Of a DNA stretch of 35,442 nucleotides, positions 10,297 to 18,922 are shown piece by piece. Under the pieces are notes generated by a model. The model had not been told where the DNA came from and made no database searches. It saw only the letters and a program-made list of their open reading frames with translations. Numbering within the stretch: the first letter of the stretch is position 1; the number at the start of each line of letters is the position of its first letter. The translations under genes were made by a program, and so were the position numbers. Origin of the DNA: Rickettsia typhi (GTDB taxonomy: Bacteria; Pseudomonadota; Alphaproteobacteria; Rickettsiales; UBA1997); NCBI GenBank assembly GCA_945872855.1, contig CAMCAW010000011.1:1-35442 (forward strand). The letters run 5' to 3'.

Positions 10297-11631
10297 ATGT
10301 CATTACAAAAACAAAAAATAAATTGGATTGAACCGCTGGATTTGGCACAGAGAATTGCCGATAATTATGGTGCTGAGAGCTGGGTTTTGCTTTATTCTGG
10401 GCTGCATGATGAAATAGAAAACTCGCGCTCAATTATTGCACTTTTTCCTCAAGAAGAATTGGTTTTAGATCGAATTGAACAATTAAAAAATTTATCAAAA
10501 AAAAAGAGTGAAGATTCTGAATTGCGGTTTGAAGAAAATCTTGCAAAACTTGATGATTCGTGGTTTGGCTACCTTTCTTATGAGGCCAGCGAAGATTTAA
10601 AAAATTTATTCGTAACACAAAAATCTTTCATCAATTTACCAAAAATTTGGCTATTAAATTTTGCTTTAATTTTTGAATTTGATCACGATAAAAAGCTTGT
10701 AGAAGCATGTTTTTCTAAGCAAGATCAGCTTAATGAAGTTTTGAATTATAAAATAAAACCAGCAGCAATAAAAAAAATTAAAACTACAAATTTTGCCTCA
10801 AATTTTTCTGATGATGAATATTTGCGCGCCATTGAAGACATTAGAAAAATGATTCAACAAGGCGATTTTTATCAAGCAAATTTAACTCGAAAGTTTTTTG
10901 GAAATATCAATATTGATAATCAAAATGATTTTTTTGCAACCTTCCTTAATCTAAGCAAATCAAGCCCTGCCAACTATTCTAGTTTTATAAAATTGCGCGA
11001 TAATTTTATTATTTCATCAAGCCCAGAATTATTTTTATCGATCAAAAATGGTGAGATAATTTCTCGTCCCATTAAAGGCACGGCAGCGCGAAATCAAGAT
11101 GCGGCGCAAGATTTAGAAAATAAAAATAATCTACAAAATAGCCCTAAAGAACGTGCCGAAAATTTAATGATTGTTGATTTAGTAAGAAACGATTTATCTA
11201 GAGTTTGCAAGGCTGGAAGTGTGATGGTGAAAAATCTTTTTCAGGTTAATAGCTATAAAACTTTACATCACATGTCATCAGAAATTATCGGCAAAATTGC
11301 CGATAAATTTAATGTTACAGATTGCCTTCAAGCCTGCTTCCCCGCTGGGTCTATGACGGGTGCTCCTAAAATAAAAGCAATGGAAATTATTGCGCAAAAA
11401 GAAAAAATAAATCGTGGAGTTTATAGTGGTGCAATCGGCTATTTAAGAGGCGATGAAGCAAATTTATCAGTAGTAATTCGCACTATAATTTTCCATAAAA
11501 ATAAATTCGAATTTCAAGTTGGAGGCGCAATAACCTTTGATTCTATAGCGCGAGCAGAGTTGGAAGAAACAAAAATTAAAGCACAAGCAATTATAAAAGT
11601 TTTAGGAATAGAAACCTCAATTATAAAATAA
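10297..11631 (+). CDS. pabB: Aminodeoxychorismate synthase component I
   Basis: Chorismate-binding domain; PIKGTAAR motif (typical of PabB), ENLMIVDLVRNDLSRV, FPAGSMTGAPKIKAMEII. Confidence 0.93.
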   Translation: MSLQKQKINWIEPLDLAQRIADNYGAESWVLLYSGLHDEIENSRSIIALFPQEELVLDRIEQLKNLSKKKSEDSELRFEENLAKLDDSWFGYLSYEASEDLKNLFVTQKSFINLPKIWLLNFALIFEFDHDKKLVEACFSKQDQLNEVLNYKIKPAAIKKIKTTNFASNFSDDEYLRAIEDIRKMIQQGDFYQANLTRKFFGNINIDNQNDFFATFLNLSKSSPANYSSFIKLRDNFIISSSPELFLSIKNGEIISRPIKGTAARNQDAAQDLENKNNLQNSPKERAENLMIVDLVRNDLSRVCKAGSVMVKNLFQVNSYKTLHHMSSEIIGKIADKFNVTDCLQACFPAGSMTGAPKIKAMEIIAQKEKINRGVYSGAIGYLRGDEANLSVVIRTIIFHKNKFEFQVGGAITFDSIARAELEETKIKAQAIIKVLGIETSIIK

Positions 11632-11635
11632 AAAT

Positions 11636-12220
11636 ATGACAAAACCACGCTGCGACTGGGCTAACAAAGGCGATGAGCTCTACACAAAATATCACGACGA
11701 AGAATGGGGCGTGCCAATTTTTGACGACCATAAAATCTTTGAATTCCTTGTGCTAGAAAGCGCCCAAGCTGGTCTTTCATGGATCACAATTCTGCGCCGC
11801 AGAGAAAATTATCGCCAAGCTTTCGCCAATTTTGATGCCAAAAAAGTTGCAAAATTCGATGAAGAAAAAATTACTGAACTCCTTGCAAATAGCGGCATCA
11901 TACGACATAGAAGAAAGATAACCGCAGCAATAAATAACGCCCAAAAATTTCTCGAAATTCAAAAAGAATTCGGCTCATTTAGCGAATATATTTGGAAATT
12001 TACCAATAAAAAACCGATCACAAATAATTGGGAAATTTTAAAAGAACTGCCCGCAAAAACTGAAATTTCAGAAAAAATCTGCAAAGATTTAAAAGCGCGA
12101 GGCTTTCAGTTTCTAGGGCCTACAATATGCTATGCCTATATGCAAGCAACAGGGCTGGTGAACGACCATATAGCGTCTTGTTTTAGACATAATGAAATTG
12201 CGGCTCAAAAAAATTATTAA
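11636..12220 (+). CDS. tag: DNA-3-methyladenine glycosylase I
   Basis: CDWANKGDELYTKYHDEEWGVP, SWITILRRRENYRQAF, conserved GPTICYAYMQATGLVNDH. Confidence 0.95.
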   Translation: MTKPRCDWANKGDELYTKYHDEEWGVPIFDDHKIFEFLVLESAQAGLSWITILRRRENYRQAFANFDAKKVAKFDEEKITELLANSGIIRHRRKITAAINNAQKFLEIQKEFGSFSEYIWKFTNKKPITNNWEILKELPAKTEISEKICKDLKARGFQFLGPTICYAYMQATGLVNDHIASCFRHNEIAAQKNY

Positions 12221-12262
12221 TTTCTTGCTAGACATTTTATTCTTTCTAAACAAAACTACATA

Positions 12263-12278
12263 AATCAATATATAGTGC
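12263..12278. promoter_or_regulatory. Putative NrdR box 1 (AATCAATATATAGTGC)
   Basis: Core CAATATATAG matches the core of the published NrdR consensus acaCwAtATaTwGtgt; located about 90 bp upstream of nrdA. Confidence 0.6.
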
Positions 12279-12294
12279 TGCTTTGATAAAAAGC

Positions 12295-12310
12295 ATACTA
12301 AATATGGTTT
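12295..12310. promoter_or_regulatory. Putative NrdR box 2 (ATACTAAATATGGTTT)
   Basis: Core CTAAATATGG agrees with the NrdR core at 8/10 positions and lies 32 bp centre-to-centre from box 1, the helical phasing typical of NrdR tandem boxes. Confidence 0.5.
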
Positions 12311-12368
12311 AAAAACGATACTGGGCGATGCTGGCGTAAGCTGCCAAAGATAATTAAAAATAAAATTT

Positions 12369-14267
12369 ATGACAATCAAAAAGGGTTCAAGAAAAAAGTC
12401 TACCACACCAGCAGGAGAAGCTGCTAACGTGATCCCGCTTCACAAAGAACATGGTGTTACAAACAAAAATTTTACCGTTCAAAATAACGCAAAAAAAGAT
12501 GACCGCCTCAGCAATTTTGGCAAAGCAGTCTTGAAAGACCGCTATTTAATGCCCGGCGAATCATATCAGGATTTATTCGCCCGCGTTGCCTGCTATTACG
12601 CCGACGACCAAGCGCACGCCACAAGAATCTACGATTACATTTCGAATTTATGGTTCATGCCTGCAACGCCCGTACTCAGCAATGGCGGCACTTCGCGCGG
12701 CTTACCAATCTCGTGCTTTTTGAACGAAGCCGATGATTCTCTACATGGCATCGTGAATTTGTGGAACGAAAATGTGTGGCTCGCATCACATGGCGGCGGC
12801 ATTGGCAGCTATTGGGGCAACTTGCGTTCAATTGGCGAGCCAGTGAAAGGCAATGGTAAAACTTCGGGCATCGTGCCATTCATTAAGGTGATGGATTCAC
12901 AAACTTTAGCAATCTCGCAAGGCAGCTTGCGGCGCGGCTCGGCAGCAGTTTATTTGCCAATCGATCACCCCGAAATTGAAGAGTTCATCGACGTGCGACG
13001 CCCAACTGGCGGCGATCCAAACCGTCGCTCACTAAATTTGCATCACGGCGTTGTGGTCACCGATGCCTTCATGCGCGCGGTTGAGAAGGATGAAAATTTT
13101 GAACTCAAAAGCCCCTATACTGGCAAAACCGTTGAAACTGTTAAGGCGAGAGCGTTATGGATTCGCCTTCTCACAACTCGCGTTGAAACGGGCGAGCCTT
13201 ACATTCTCTTCATCGATCACGTTAATAAAGCGGTTCCGTTACATCATCAAAAGCTCGGACTAAAAGTTAAAACATCGAATCTATGCAGCGAAATCACGCT
13301 CGCAACTGGCATCGATCATTTAGGAAATGACCGCACAGCCGTATGTTGCCTGTCTTCGCTCAATCTTGAATATTACGATGAATGGAAAGATAATCCGCAA
13401 ATCACCGAGGATATAATGCGCTTCCTCGATAATGTTCTACAAGATTTTATTGATCACGCGCCAACAGAAATGAAAAAAGCCGCTTATTCTGCAATGCGCG
13501 AAAGAAGTGTGGGGCTTGGTGTCATGGGCTTTCACTCCTTCTTGCAAAGCAAAAATGTGCCGATGGAATCTGCGATGGCAAAAGTGTGGAACAAAAAAAT
13601 CTTCCAACAAATTAAGCAACAAGTCGATCAAGCTTCAATAAAACTTGCGCATGAAAGAGGCGCCTGCCCAGATGCCGCAGACGCTGGCGTGATGGAGCGC
13701 TTCACCAATAAATTAGCGATTGCGCCAACTGCTTCAATTTCAATCATCGCCAATAATTCTTCACCGGGAATCGAGCCTTTTGCAGCCAATAGTTTCACAC
13801 AAAAAACGCTCACTGGCTCGTTTAATGTGCGCAATAAAAATCTCGTGAAATTGCTCGAAGAAAAAGGCAGAAACACTGATGATATTTGGTCGTCGATCAC
13901 TATCAATGAAGGCTCGGTGCAACATCTAGATTTTCTTGACGAACATGAAAAACTAGTGTTTAAAACTGCACAAGAAATTGATCAAAGATGGATCATTGAT
14001 TTAGCGGCAGAACGCCAAGAATATATTTGCCAAGCGCAAAGTTTAAATATTTTCTTACCAGGAGATGTTTCAAAAAAATATCTGCACGAGATTCATTTTC
14101 GCGCATGGCAAAAAGGTCTGAAAAGCCTTTATTATTGCCGCTCCACCTCTGTTCAGCGCGCCGATAAAGTTTCTAATAAAGCCGAAAATGATGCGATGTT
14201 TAAAGTTACAGATGAAGCTCCGAAAGAAGAAGCTTCAAAATATGAGGAATGTTTGGCGTGCCAATAA
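12369..14267 (+). CDS. nrdA: Ribonucleotide reductase large (alpha) subunit without recognisable N-terminal ATP-cone
   Basis: MPATPVLSNGGTSRGLPISCFL, TSNLCSEITL, CCLSSLNLE, NSSPGIEPFAAN; C-terminal redox pair ECLACQ. Confidence 0.93.
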   Translation: MTIKKGSRKKSTTPAGEAANVIPLHKEHGVTNKNFTVQNNAKKDDRLSNFGKAVLKDRYLMPGESYQDLFARVACYYADDQAHATRIYDYISNLWFMPATPVLSNGGTSRGLPISCFLNEADDSLHGIVNLWNENVWLASHGGGIGSYWGNLRSIGEPVKGNGKTSGIVPFIKVMDSQTLAISQGSLRRGSAAVYLPIDHPEIEEFIDVRRPTGGDPNRRSLNLHHGVVVTDAFMRAVEKDENFELKSPYTGKTVETVKARALWIRLLTTRVETGEPYILFIDHVNKAVPLHHQKLGLKVKTSNLCSEITLATGIDHLGNDRTAVCCLSSLNLEYYDEWKDNPQITEDIMRFLDNVLQDFIDHAPTEMKKAAYSAMRERSVGLGVMGFHSFLQSKNVPMESAMAKVWNKKIFQQIKQQVDQASIKLAHERGACPDAADAGVMERFTNKLAIAPTASISIIANNSSPGIEPFAANSFTQKTLTGSFNVRNKNLVKLLEEKGRNTDDIWSSITINEGSVQHLDFLDEHEKLVFKTAQEIDQRWIIDLAAERQEYICQAQSLNIFLPGDVSKKYLHEIHFRAWQKGLKSLYYCRSTSVQRADKVSNKAENDAMFKVTDEAPKEEASKYEECLACQ

Positions 14268-14371
14268 ACACGCCATTTATCAAGCTTGTTAAAAATTGAT
14301 ATTATTCCCTTGCATTTTTTAAAGCGATCTTCATAATTCTCGCCTTCATTTTTTTTAAATGGCTCTTCTTT

Positions 14372-14446
14372 GGCCCCTTCGTCTAACGGTTAGGACACCA
14401 CCCTTTCACGGTGGTAATACGGATTCGAATTCCGTAGGGGTCACCA
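14372..14446 (+). tRNA. tRNA-Glu (anticodon UUC), CCA encoded
   Basis: Cloverleaf read by hand: acceptor GGCCCCT/AGGGGTC, anticodon arm CCACC-CTTTCAC-GGTGG, T arm ACGGA-TTCGAAT-TCCGT, 3' ACCA. Confidence 0.95.
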
Positions 14447-14596
14447 TCACTTTCCACACACAAAACTTATGCTTAGTTTGTATTTAACAGCATTATAGCC
14501 CTTATATAAATCACCCCAAGCTACCCTCCTAAATCTTTCCTACGTTGAAAAATCCTACTTGAATAGAATTAAGTAAATTCTCATTAATCATAAATC

Positions 14597-14743
14597 GAAA
14601 AACGATGGCAACCATCTTGGCGCTAGCTTGCTTCGCACAAAAGCAGAGATCATCAATATAACGGCGGCTTTAGCGATGCAAGTATAATCGACGCTAAAAC
14701 AAAACTCGAAGTGATGAAGGTTGGAGTTTCTTATCATTTCTAA
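14597..14743 (+). pseudogene. Internally deleted remnant of an outer-membrane beta-barrel paralogue
   Basis: 5' part reads SKNDGNHLGASLLRTKAE (compare AKTEGNYLGVELLRTKAE of the 14905 ORF); after a frame change the 3' part reads KTKLEVMKVGVSYHF-stop (compare RSKIEVMKVGIAYSF). The barrel middle and signal peptide are absent. Confidence 0.8.
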
Positions 14744-14761
14744 AAAATTTTTAGATTATTT

Positions 14762-14797
14762 AAATAGCGCTACAAGTTTTTTGTAGCGCTATTTTTT
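14762..14797 (+). terminator. Rho-independent terminator
   Basis: AATAGCGCTACAA-gtttt-TTGTAGCGCTATT followed by a T-run. Confidence 0.8.
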
Positions 14798-14904
14798 AGT
14801 CTAAAAATTATTGCACTTTAAGTTGCGCTTCATAGCTTGGCAAAGCTTGCTTAAGAAAAGTTAAGCAAAATTTTATTAATTATTAAGAACAACTCAAAAA
14901 CATT

Positions 14905-15513
14905 ATGAAAAAATTAATTACGGTTTCTTCTGTTATTTCGGTACTTGCGGGCTCTTCTGCTTTTGCAAAAACCGAAGGGAATTATTTGGGCGTTGAATTG
15001 CTTCGCACAAAAGCTGAGCATTTATATAAAACTAATGGCGTTGTTAATAATACTCTCGGAAAATTCGATGATTCGGCAACTGGATATGGCCTAAATTACA
15101 AATACGCATTTAATTTTGGTAACAATGTTTTCGTTGCTCCCGGTATATTCTACGATAAAATTGGAACTAGCGCAGAAGATTTAGATCATGATCCAATCAA
15201 TATTCAAAGCAGATATGGCGTAAAGTTAGATGTGGGTTATGATTTAACCAATCAAGCTGCGATTTACTTCACTAACGGTTTTGCAAAAACTAGATATTCA
15301 GTTGATTGGTTGACTACTAATTCTGGTGAAATTGTTAGTACTACACCTTTTGTATATTTTTATGGTATTGGTGCGACTTATCAGGCCTCTAAAAATATTA
15401 CTTTCAATGCCGAATATAACAGACAGCACATATCTCTCATGAGCCCATCTGCAATAGTTACTGCTAGAAGTAAAATAGAAGTAATGAAAGTTGGTATAGC
15501 TTACAGCTTCTAA
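14905..15513 (+). CDS. Outer-membrane beta-barrel protein, paralogue 1
   Basis: Signal peptide MKKLITVSSVISVLAGSSAFA; alternating amphipathic strands; C-terminal Phe (VGIAYSF). Confidence 0.85.
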   Translation: MKKLITVSSVISVLAGSSAFAKTEGNYLGVELLRTKAEHLYKTNGVVNNTLGKFDDSATGYGLNYKYAFNFGNNVFVAPGIFYDKIGTSAEDLDHDPINIQSRYGVKLDVGYDLTNQAAIYFTNGFAKTRYSVDWLTTNSGEIVSTTPFVYFYGIGATYQASKNITFNAEYNRQHISLMSPSAIVTARSKIEVMKVGIAYSF

Positions 15514-15559
15514 TTTAAATTTTATTTGCGTTATTTTTTAATAAACTAAATTTATATCT

Positions 15560-16210
15560 ATGAAAAAATTAATTTTGATTTCATCTACTTTGGCAGTTCT
15601 TGCTGGATCTTCTGCTTTTGCAAAGACAGAAGGTAATTATGTAACTGTTGATTTACATAAAGCAATTTCTGAAACTCATCGCAACACTCTTATTTTTGGT
15701 GCAACCCCAGATGATGTTACTAAATATACTGGCCAAAATACAAGCCTTGGTGCTAGCTATAAATATGCCTTCAACTTTGATAAAATATTTTTAGCTCCCG
15801 GAATTTTTTATGAAAGAATCGGCACCAAAGTTATGACTACAGATGGTGGCAATGAATCATCTATGTCTGTTAATAACAGGCGCGGCGCAAGACTTGATCT
15901 TGGCTATGATTTTACTAACGACTTTGCGGCCTATGTAACTGCAGGTATCACCTCTACTTCCTACAGAACAGCTCATGGCGATGCTGATGGTTTTGGTACA
16001 GCACAAAGCAACCAAAAGTTCAGAGGAAATAAAACTGGATATCTTTATGGTATTGGTTTCACAACCAACATAGCTAAAGATGTTTCTATTGGTGCTGAGT
16101 ATAATACTCAAATGCTAAAAGTGAAAAGCTTGCATGTTGTTTCTGGTAACGACACGCGCTTCAAAAATCGTATCGACTTATATAAAGTTACCTTAGCTTA
16201 CCACTTCTAA
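15560..16210 (+). CDS. Outer-membrane beta-barrel protein, paralogue 2
   Basis: Near-identical signal peptide region MKKLILISSTLAVLAGSSAFAKTEGNY; shared KYAFNF..APGIFYE.IGT block; C-terminal Phe (VTLAYHF). Confidence 0.85.
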   Translation: MKKLILISSTLAVLAGSSAFAKTEGNYVTVDLHKAISETHRNTLIFGATPDDVTKYTGQNTSLGASYKYAFNFDKIFLAPGIFYERIGTKVMTTDGGNESSMSVNNRRGARLDLGYDFTNDFAAYVTAGITSTSYRTAHGDADGFGTAQSNQKFRGNKTGYLYGIGFTTNIAKDVSIGAEYNTQMLKVKSLHVVSGNDTRFKNRIDLYKVTLAYHF

Positions 16211-16234
16211 GTCTAGTTGTAGCTTGATTTAACG

Positions 16235-16268
16235 AAGGCGGTTCCAAGTTTTGGGGCCGCCTTTTTAT
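16235..16268 (+). terminator. Rho-independent terminator
   Basis: AAGGCGG...CCGCCTT hairpin followed by a T-rich tract just after the barrel 2 stop codon. Confidence 0.75.
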
Positions 16269-16317
16269 TTGGTTATGAATAGGAAAATTTGAGATGAAAA
16301 AAGTCTACCAAGAGAAA

Positions 16318-16812
16318 CTAAAAAGAAGAAAATGCGCCGCTTAAATATAGCAAGGGCTTGCCTTCCTTTAACTTCGAACATCCAACAACCTTCCCAATAA
16401 TAATATGATGGTCTCCTGCCACAACAATCTCATGCCTCTCGCATTCAAAATATCCAATTGAGTTTTCGAATATTGGCGCACTTTTTGCAGATAAATATTC
16501 TTCAACTTGCCATTTCTTTTCATTTGCAGGCTTGGCAAATTCTTGTGCCAACAATAATTGCTGCTCGCTTAAAATTGAGAGAGAAAAATTTTTTGCTTTT
16601 TGAAAAGCACTAAGGTTAGAAGATTTATTATCAACTGAAAAAAGAAGCAATGCTGGCTCTAGCGAAACAGAGGCAAAGGAGTTTATTGTCATGCCATATA
16701 ATTTGTCTTCGAAGCTGGCTGTGGCAATCATCACGCCAGTTGCGAAAAGACCAAAACAATCGCGCAATTCTCTTTCGTTCATGTAAATTTTATTCGTAGT
16801 TATTGTATGCAA
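16318..16812 (-). CDS. Flavin reductase family protein (FMN-binding split barrel)
   Basis: LRDCFGLFATGVMIATA, GMTINSFASVSLEPALLLFSVDNKS, GDHHIIIGKVVG. Confidence 0.88.
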   Translation of the reverse strand: MHTITTNKIYMNERELRDCFGLFATGVMIATASFEDKLYGMTINSFASVSLEPALLLFSVDNKSSNLSAFQKAKNFSLSILSEQQLLLAQEFAKPANEKKWQVEEYLSAKSAPIFENSIGYFECERHEIVVAGDHHIIIGKVVGCSKLKEGKPLLYLSGAFSSF

Positions 16813-16874
16813 AGTTGCGCCATTTTTCAGGCGAAAAAATCGGCGCGTTCTTTAATGGAATAAAAAACCTGCGA

Positions 16875-18833
16875 TTAAATTAAGCTATGCAACGAGCTGA
16901 TGAAAATAAAAATTATCACAACGCAGCCAACCAAAATCCATGTGCAATAATCATAGATGAAGCCAGTTTGCAGCTTACTAACTTTTTGCGCCATTTCTCG
17001 ACAGAAAGCTGCGGCACCATTTGGGCCAGCGCCGTCAATAATTTTTACATCGATAACGCGCCAGAGAAAATATCCGAGTTTTTTGACTGGCGCAACTAAA
17101 GCTACTTCGTAAATTTCATCAAAATACCATTTGTTAAACGATAACGCGTATAGCTTTTTGAAGGTGCGCGCCAGTTTTTGTGGAATATCTGTTTTTACTA
17201 AATAAAATAAATAAGCCAGAGCAATCGCTACAACACCAAGGATCAGCGGCGCATTTTTAACTAATGTTGGCGCATGATGAACTTCTTCTAGCAAATCTTT
17301 GTTATGTTCGGCGACAAAAATTGCATCAGCAAAAAAGTTATTTTCAGCAGAAACCATGTGCAAAATTTCAGAGCCAAAGAAACCCGCAGCGATTGATCCT
17401 ACAGCTAAAATTGCAAGCGGAAGAAGCATTGAAAGCGGCGATTCGTGAGCGTGATCAAAAGTGTGTTTATCGGCGCGAGTTTTTCCGTGAAAAGTTAGGA
17501 ATAATAAGCGCCAAGAATAAAAGGCGGTGAGGAAGGCGGCTGTAAGGCCAAGGCCAAAGGCCAATTTTCCGAATGGCGTGTGCGACATAAAGGCAGCTTC
17601 AAGAATTACATCTTTAGAATAAAAACCTGCAAATGGCGGGAAGCCAGCAAGTGCAAGGTTTCCGATCCACATCATTGTATAAGTGAAGGGAACTTTGCGC
17701 CAAATTCCGCCCATTTTTTGGATATTTTGTTCGTGATGCATTGCATGAATAACCGATCCTGCACCCAAGAATAGCAAGGCCTTGAAGAATGCGTGCGTTG
17801 CTAAATGAAAAATTCCTGCGCTATAAGCTGAAACACCGCAAGCAAAAAACATATAGCCAAGCTGACTGCAAGTTGAATAAGCGATGATTTTTTTGATATC
17901 ATTTTGCGTGATGGCAATAGTGGCTGCGAATATTGCTGTTGTAGCGCCCACAAGTGTAACCATCATCAAAGCGATTGGCGAAAATTCAAAAATTGGCGAG
18001 CAGCGCGCCACCAAAAACACGCCCGCAGTAACCATTGTTGCGGCGTGGATTAAGGCGGAAACTGGTGTCGGGCCCTCCATTGCATCGGCCAACCAAGTGT
18101 GCAAGCCAATTTGCGCCGACTTTCCCATGGCGCCAATGAAAAGCAAAATACAAATAGCATCAATGCTTTTAAATGCATGACCAAAGAGCATGAATTCATC
18201 GTTAACATGGTTAGCTACCGCAGCAAAAACCGCCGCATATTCAACGGTGCCAAAAGTGAGATAAATTAGAGCGATAGCAATAATCAAGCCAAAATCGCCC
18301 ACCCTATTTACAACGAAAGCTTTAATTGCCGCAGCGTTGGCTGATTGTTTATGAAACCAAAACCCAATCAATAAATAAGAGGCCAAACCAACGCCTTCCC
18401 AACCAACAAAAAGCTGCAAGAAATTATCGCCCGTAACCAAAACCAACATAAAAAAAGTGAAGAGCGACAGATAAGACATGAAGCGTGCCAGCGATTTATC
18501 TTCATGCATATATCCCGTAGAGTAAAGGTGGACAAGGCTCGAAACCAGAGTAACAACAACCAACATTACTGCGGTGAGTTGATCAACTTTAAGCGACCAA
18601 TTGGCAGAAAATCCGCCAGATGAAATCCAGCTAATTAGCGTGGTTGTAGGTAAAGCACCATGTTGCCAAACTTGCACAAAAACTATAAACGCCAAAATTG
18701 CGCTGATTGCCAAAAAAGAAACTGTGATTATTTGCGCAAAAAAATCGGCGCGTTTCTTTTCTAAAACACGAGATAGAAAACCTGCAATTAAAAAAGCAAA
18801 TAAAGGTAGAAAAACAATTAGTTTGGTAAGCAT
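16875..18833 (-). CDS. nuoL: NADH-quinone oxidoreductase subunit L
   Basis: Multi-TM; LFVGWEGVGLASYLLIGFW, GKSAQIGLHTWLADAMEGPTPVSALIHAATMVTAGVFLVAR. Confidence 0.96.
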   Translation of the reverse strand: MLTKLIVFLPLFAFLIAGFLSRVLEKKRADFFAQIITVSFLAISAILAFIVFVQVWQHGALPTTTLISWISSGGFSANWSLKVDQLTAVMLVVVTLVSSLVHLYSTGYMHEDKSLARFMSYLSLFTFFMLVLVTGDNFLQLFVGWEGVGLASYLLIGFWFHKQSANAAAIKAFVVNRVGDFGLIIAIALIYLTFGTVEYAAVFAAVANHVNDEFMLFGHAFKSIDAICILLFIGAMGKSAQIGLHTWLADAMEGPTPVSALIHAATMVTAGVFLVARCSPIFEFSPIALMMVTLVGATTAIFAATIAITQNDIKKIIAYSTCSQLGYMFFACGVSAYSAGIFHLATHAFFKALLFLGAGSVIHAMHHEQNIQKMGGIWRKVPFTYTMMWIGNLALAGFPPFAGFYSKDVILEAAFMSHTPFGKLAFGLGLTAAFLTAFYSWRLLFLTFHGKTRADKHTFDHAHESPLSMLLPLAILAVGSIAAGFFGSEILHMVSAENNFFADAIFVAEHNKDLLEEVHHAPTLVKNAPLILGVVAIALAYLFYLVKTDIPQKLARTFKKLYALSFNKWYFDEIYEVALVAPVKKLGYFLWRVIDVKIIDGAGPNGAAAFCREMAQKVSKLQTGFIYDYCTWILVGCVVIIFIFISSLHSLI

Positions 18834-18889
18834 TTTTGAAACTGATTTTTAAGTAATAATTTTTTAGAAAAATAATTTAATCATCTGCA

Positions 18890-18913
18890 TTGAGGCAAAT
18901 TATTTTACCTCAA
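18890..18913. other. Inverted repeat / hairpin between popZ-like gene and nuoL
   Basis: TTGAGGCAAA-TTAT-TTTACCTCAA: 10-bp stem with one mismatch at DNA level (wobble on the minus-strand RNA), 4-nt loop. Confidence 0.6.
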
Positions 18914-18922
18914 ATAACAAAA

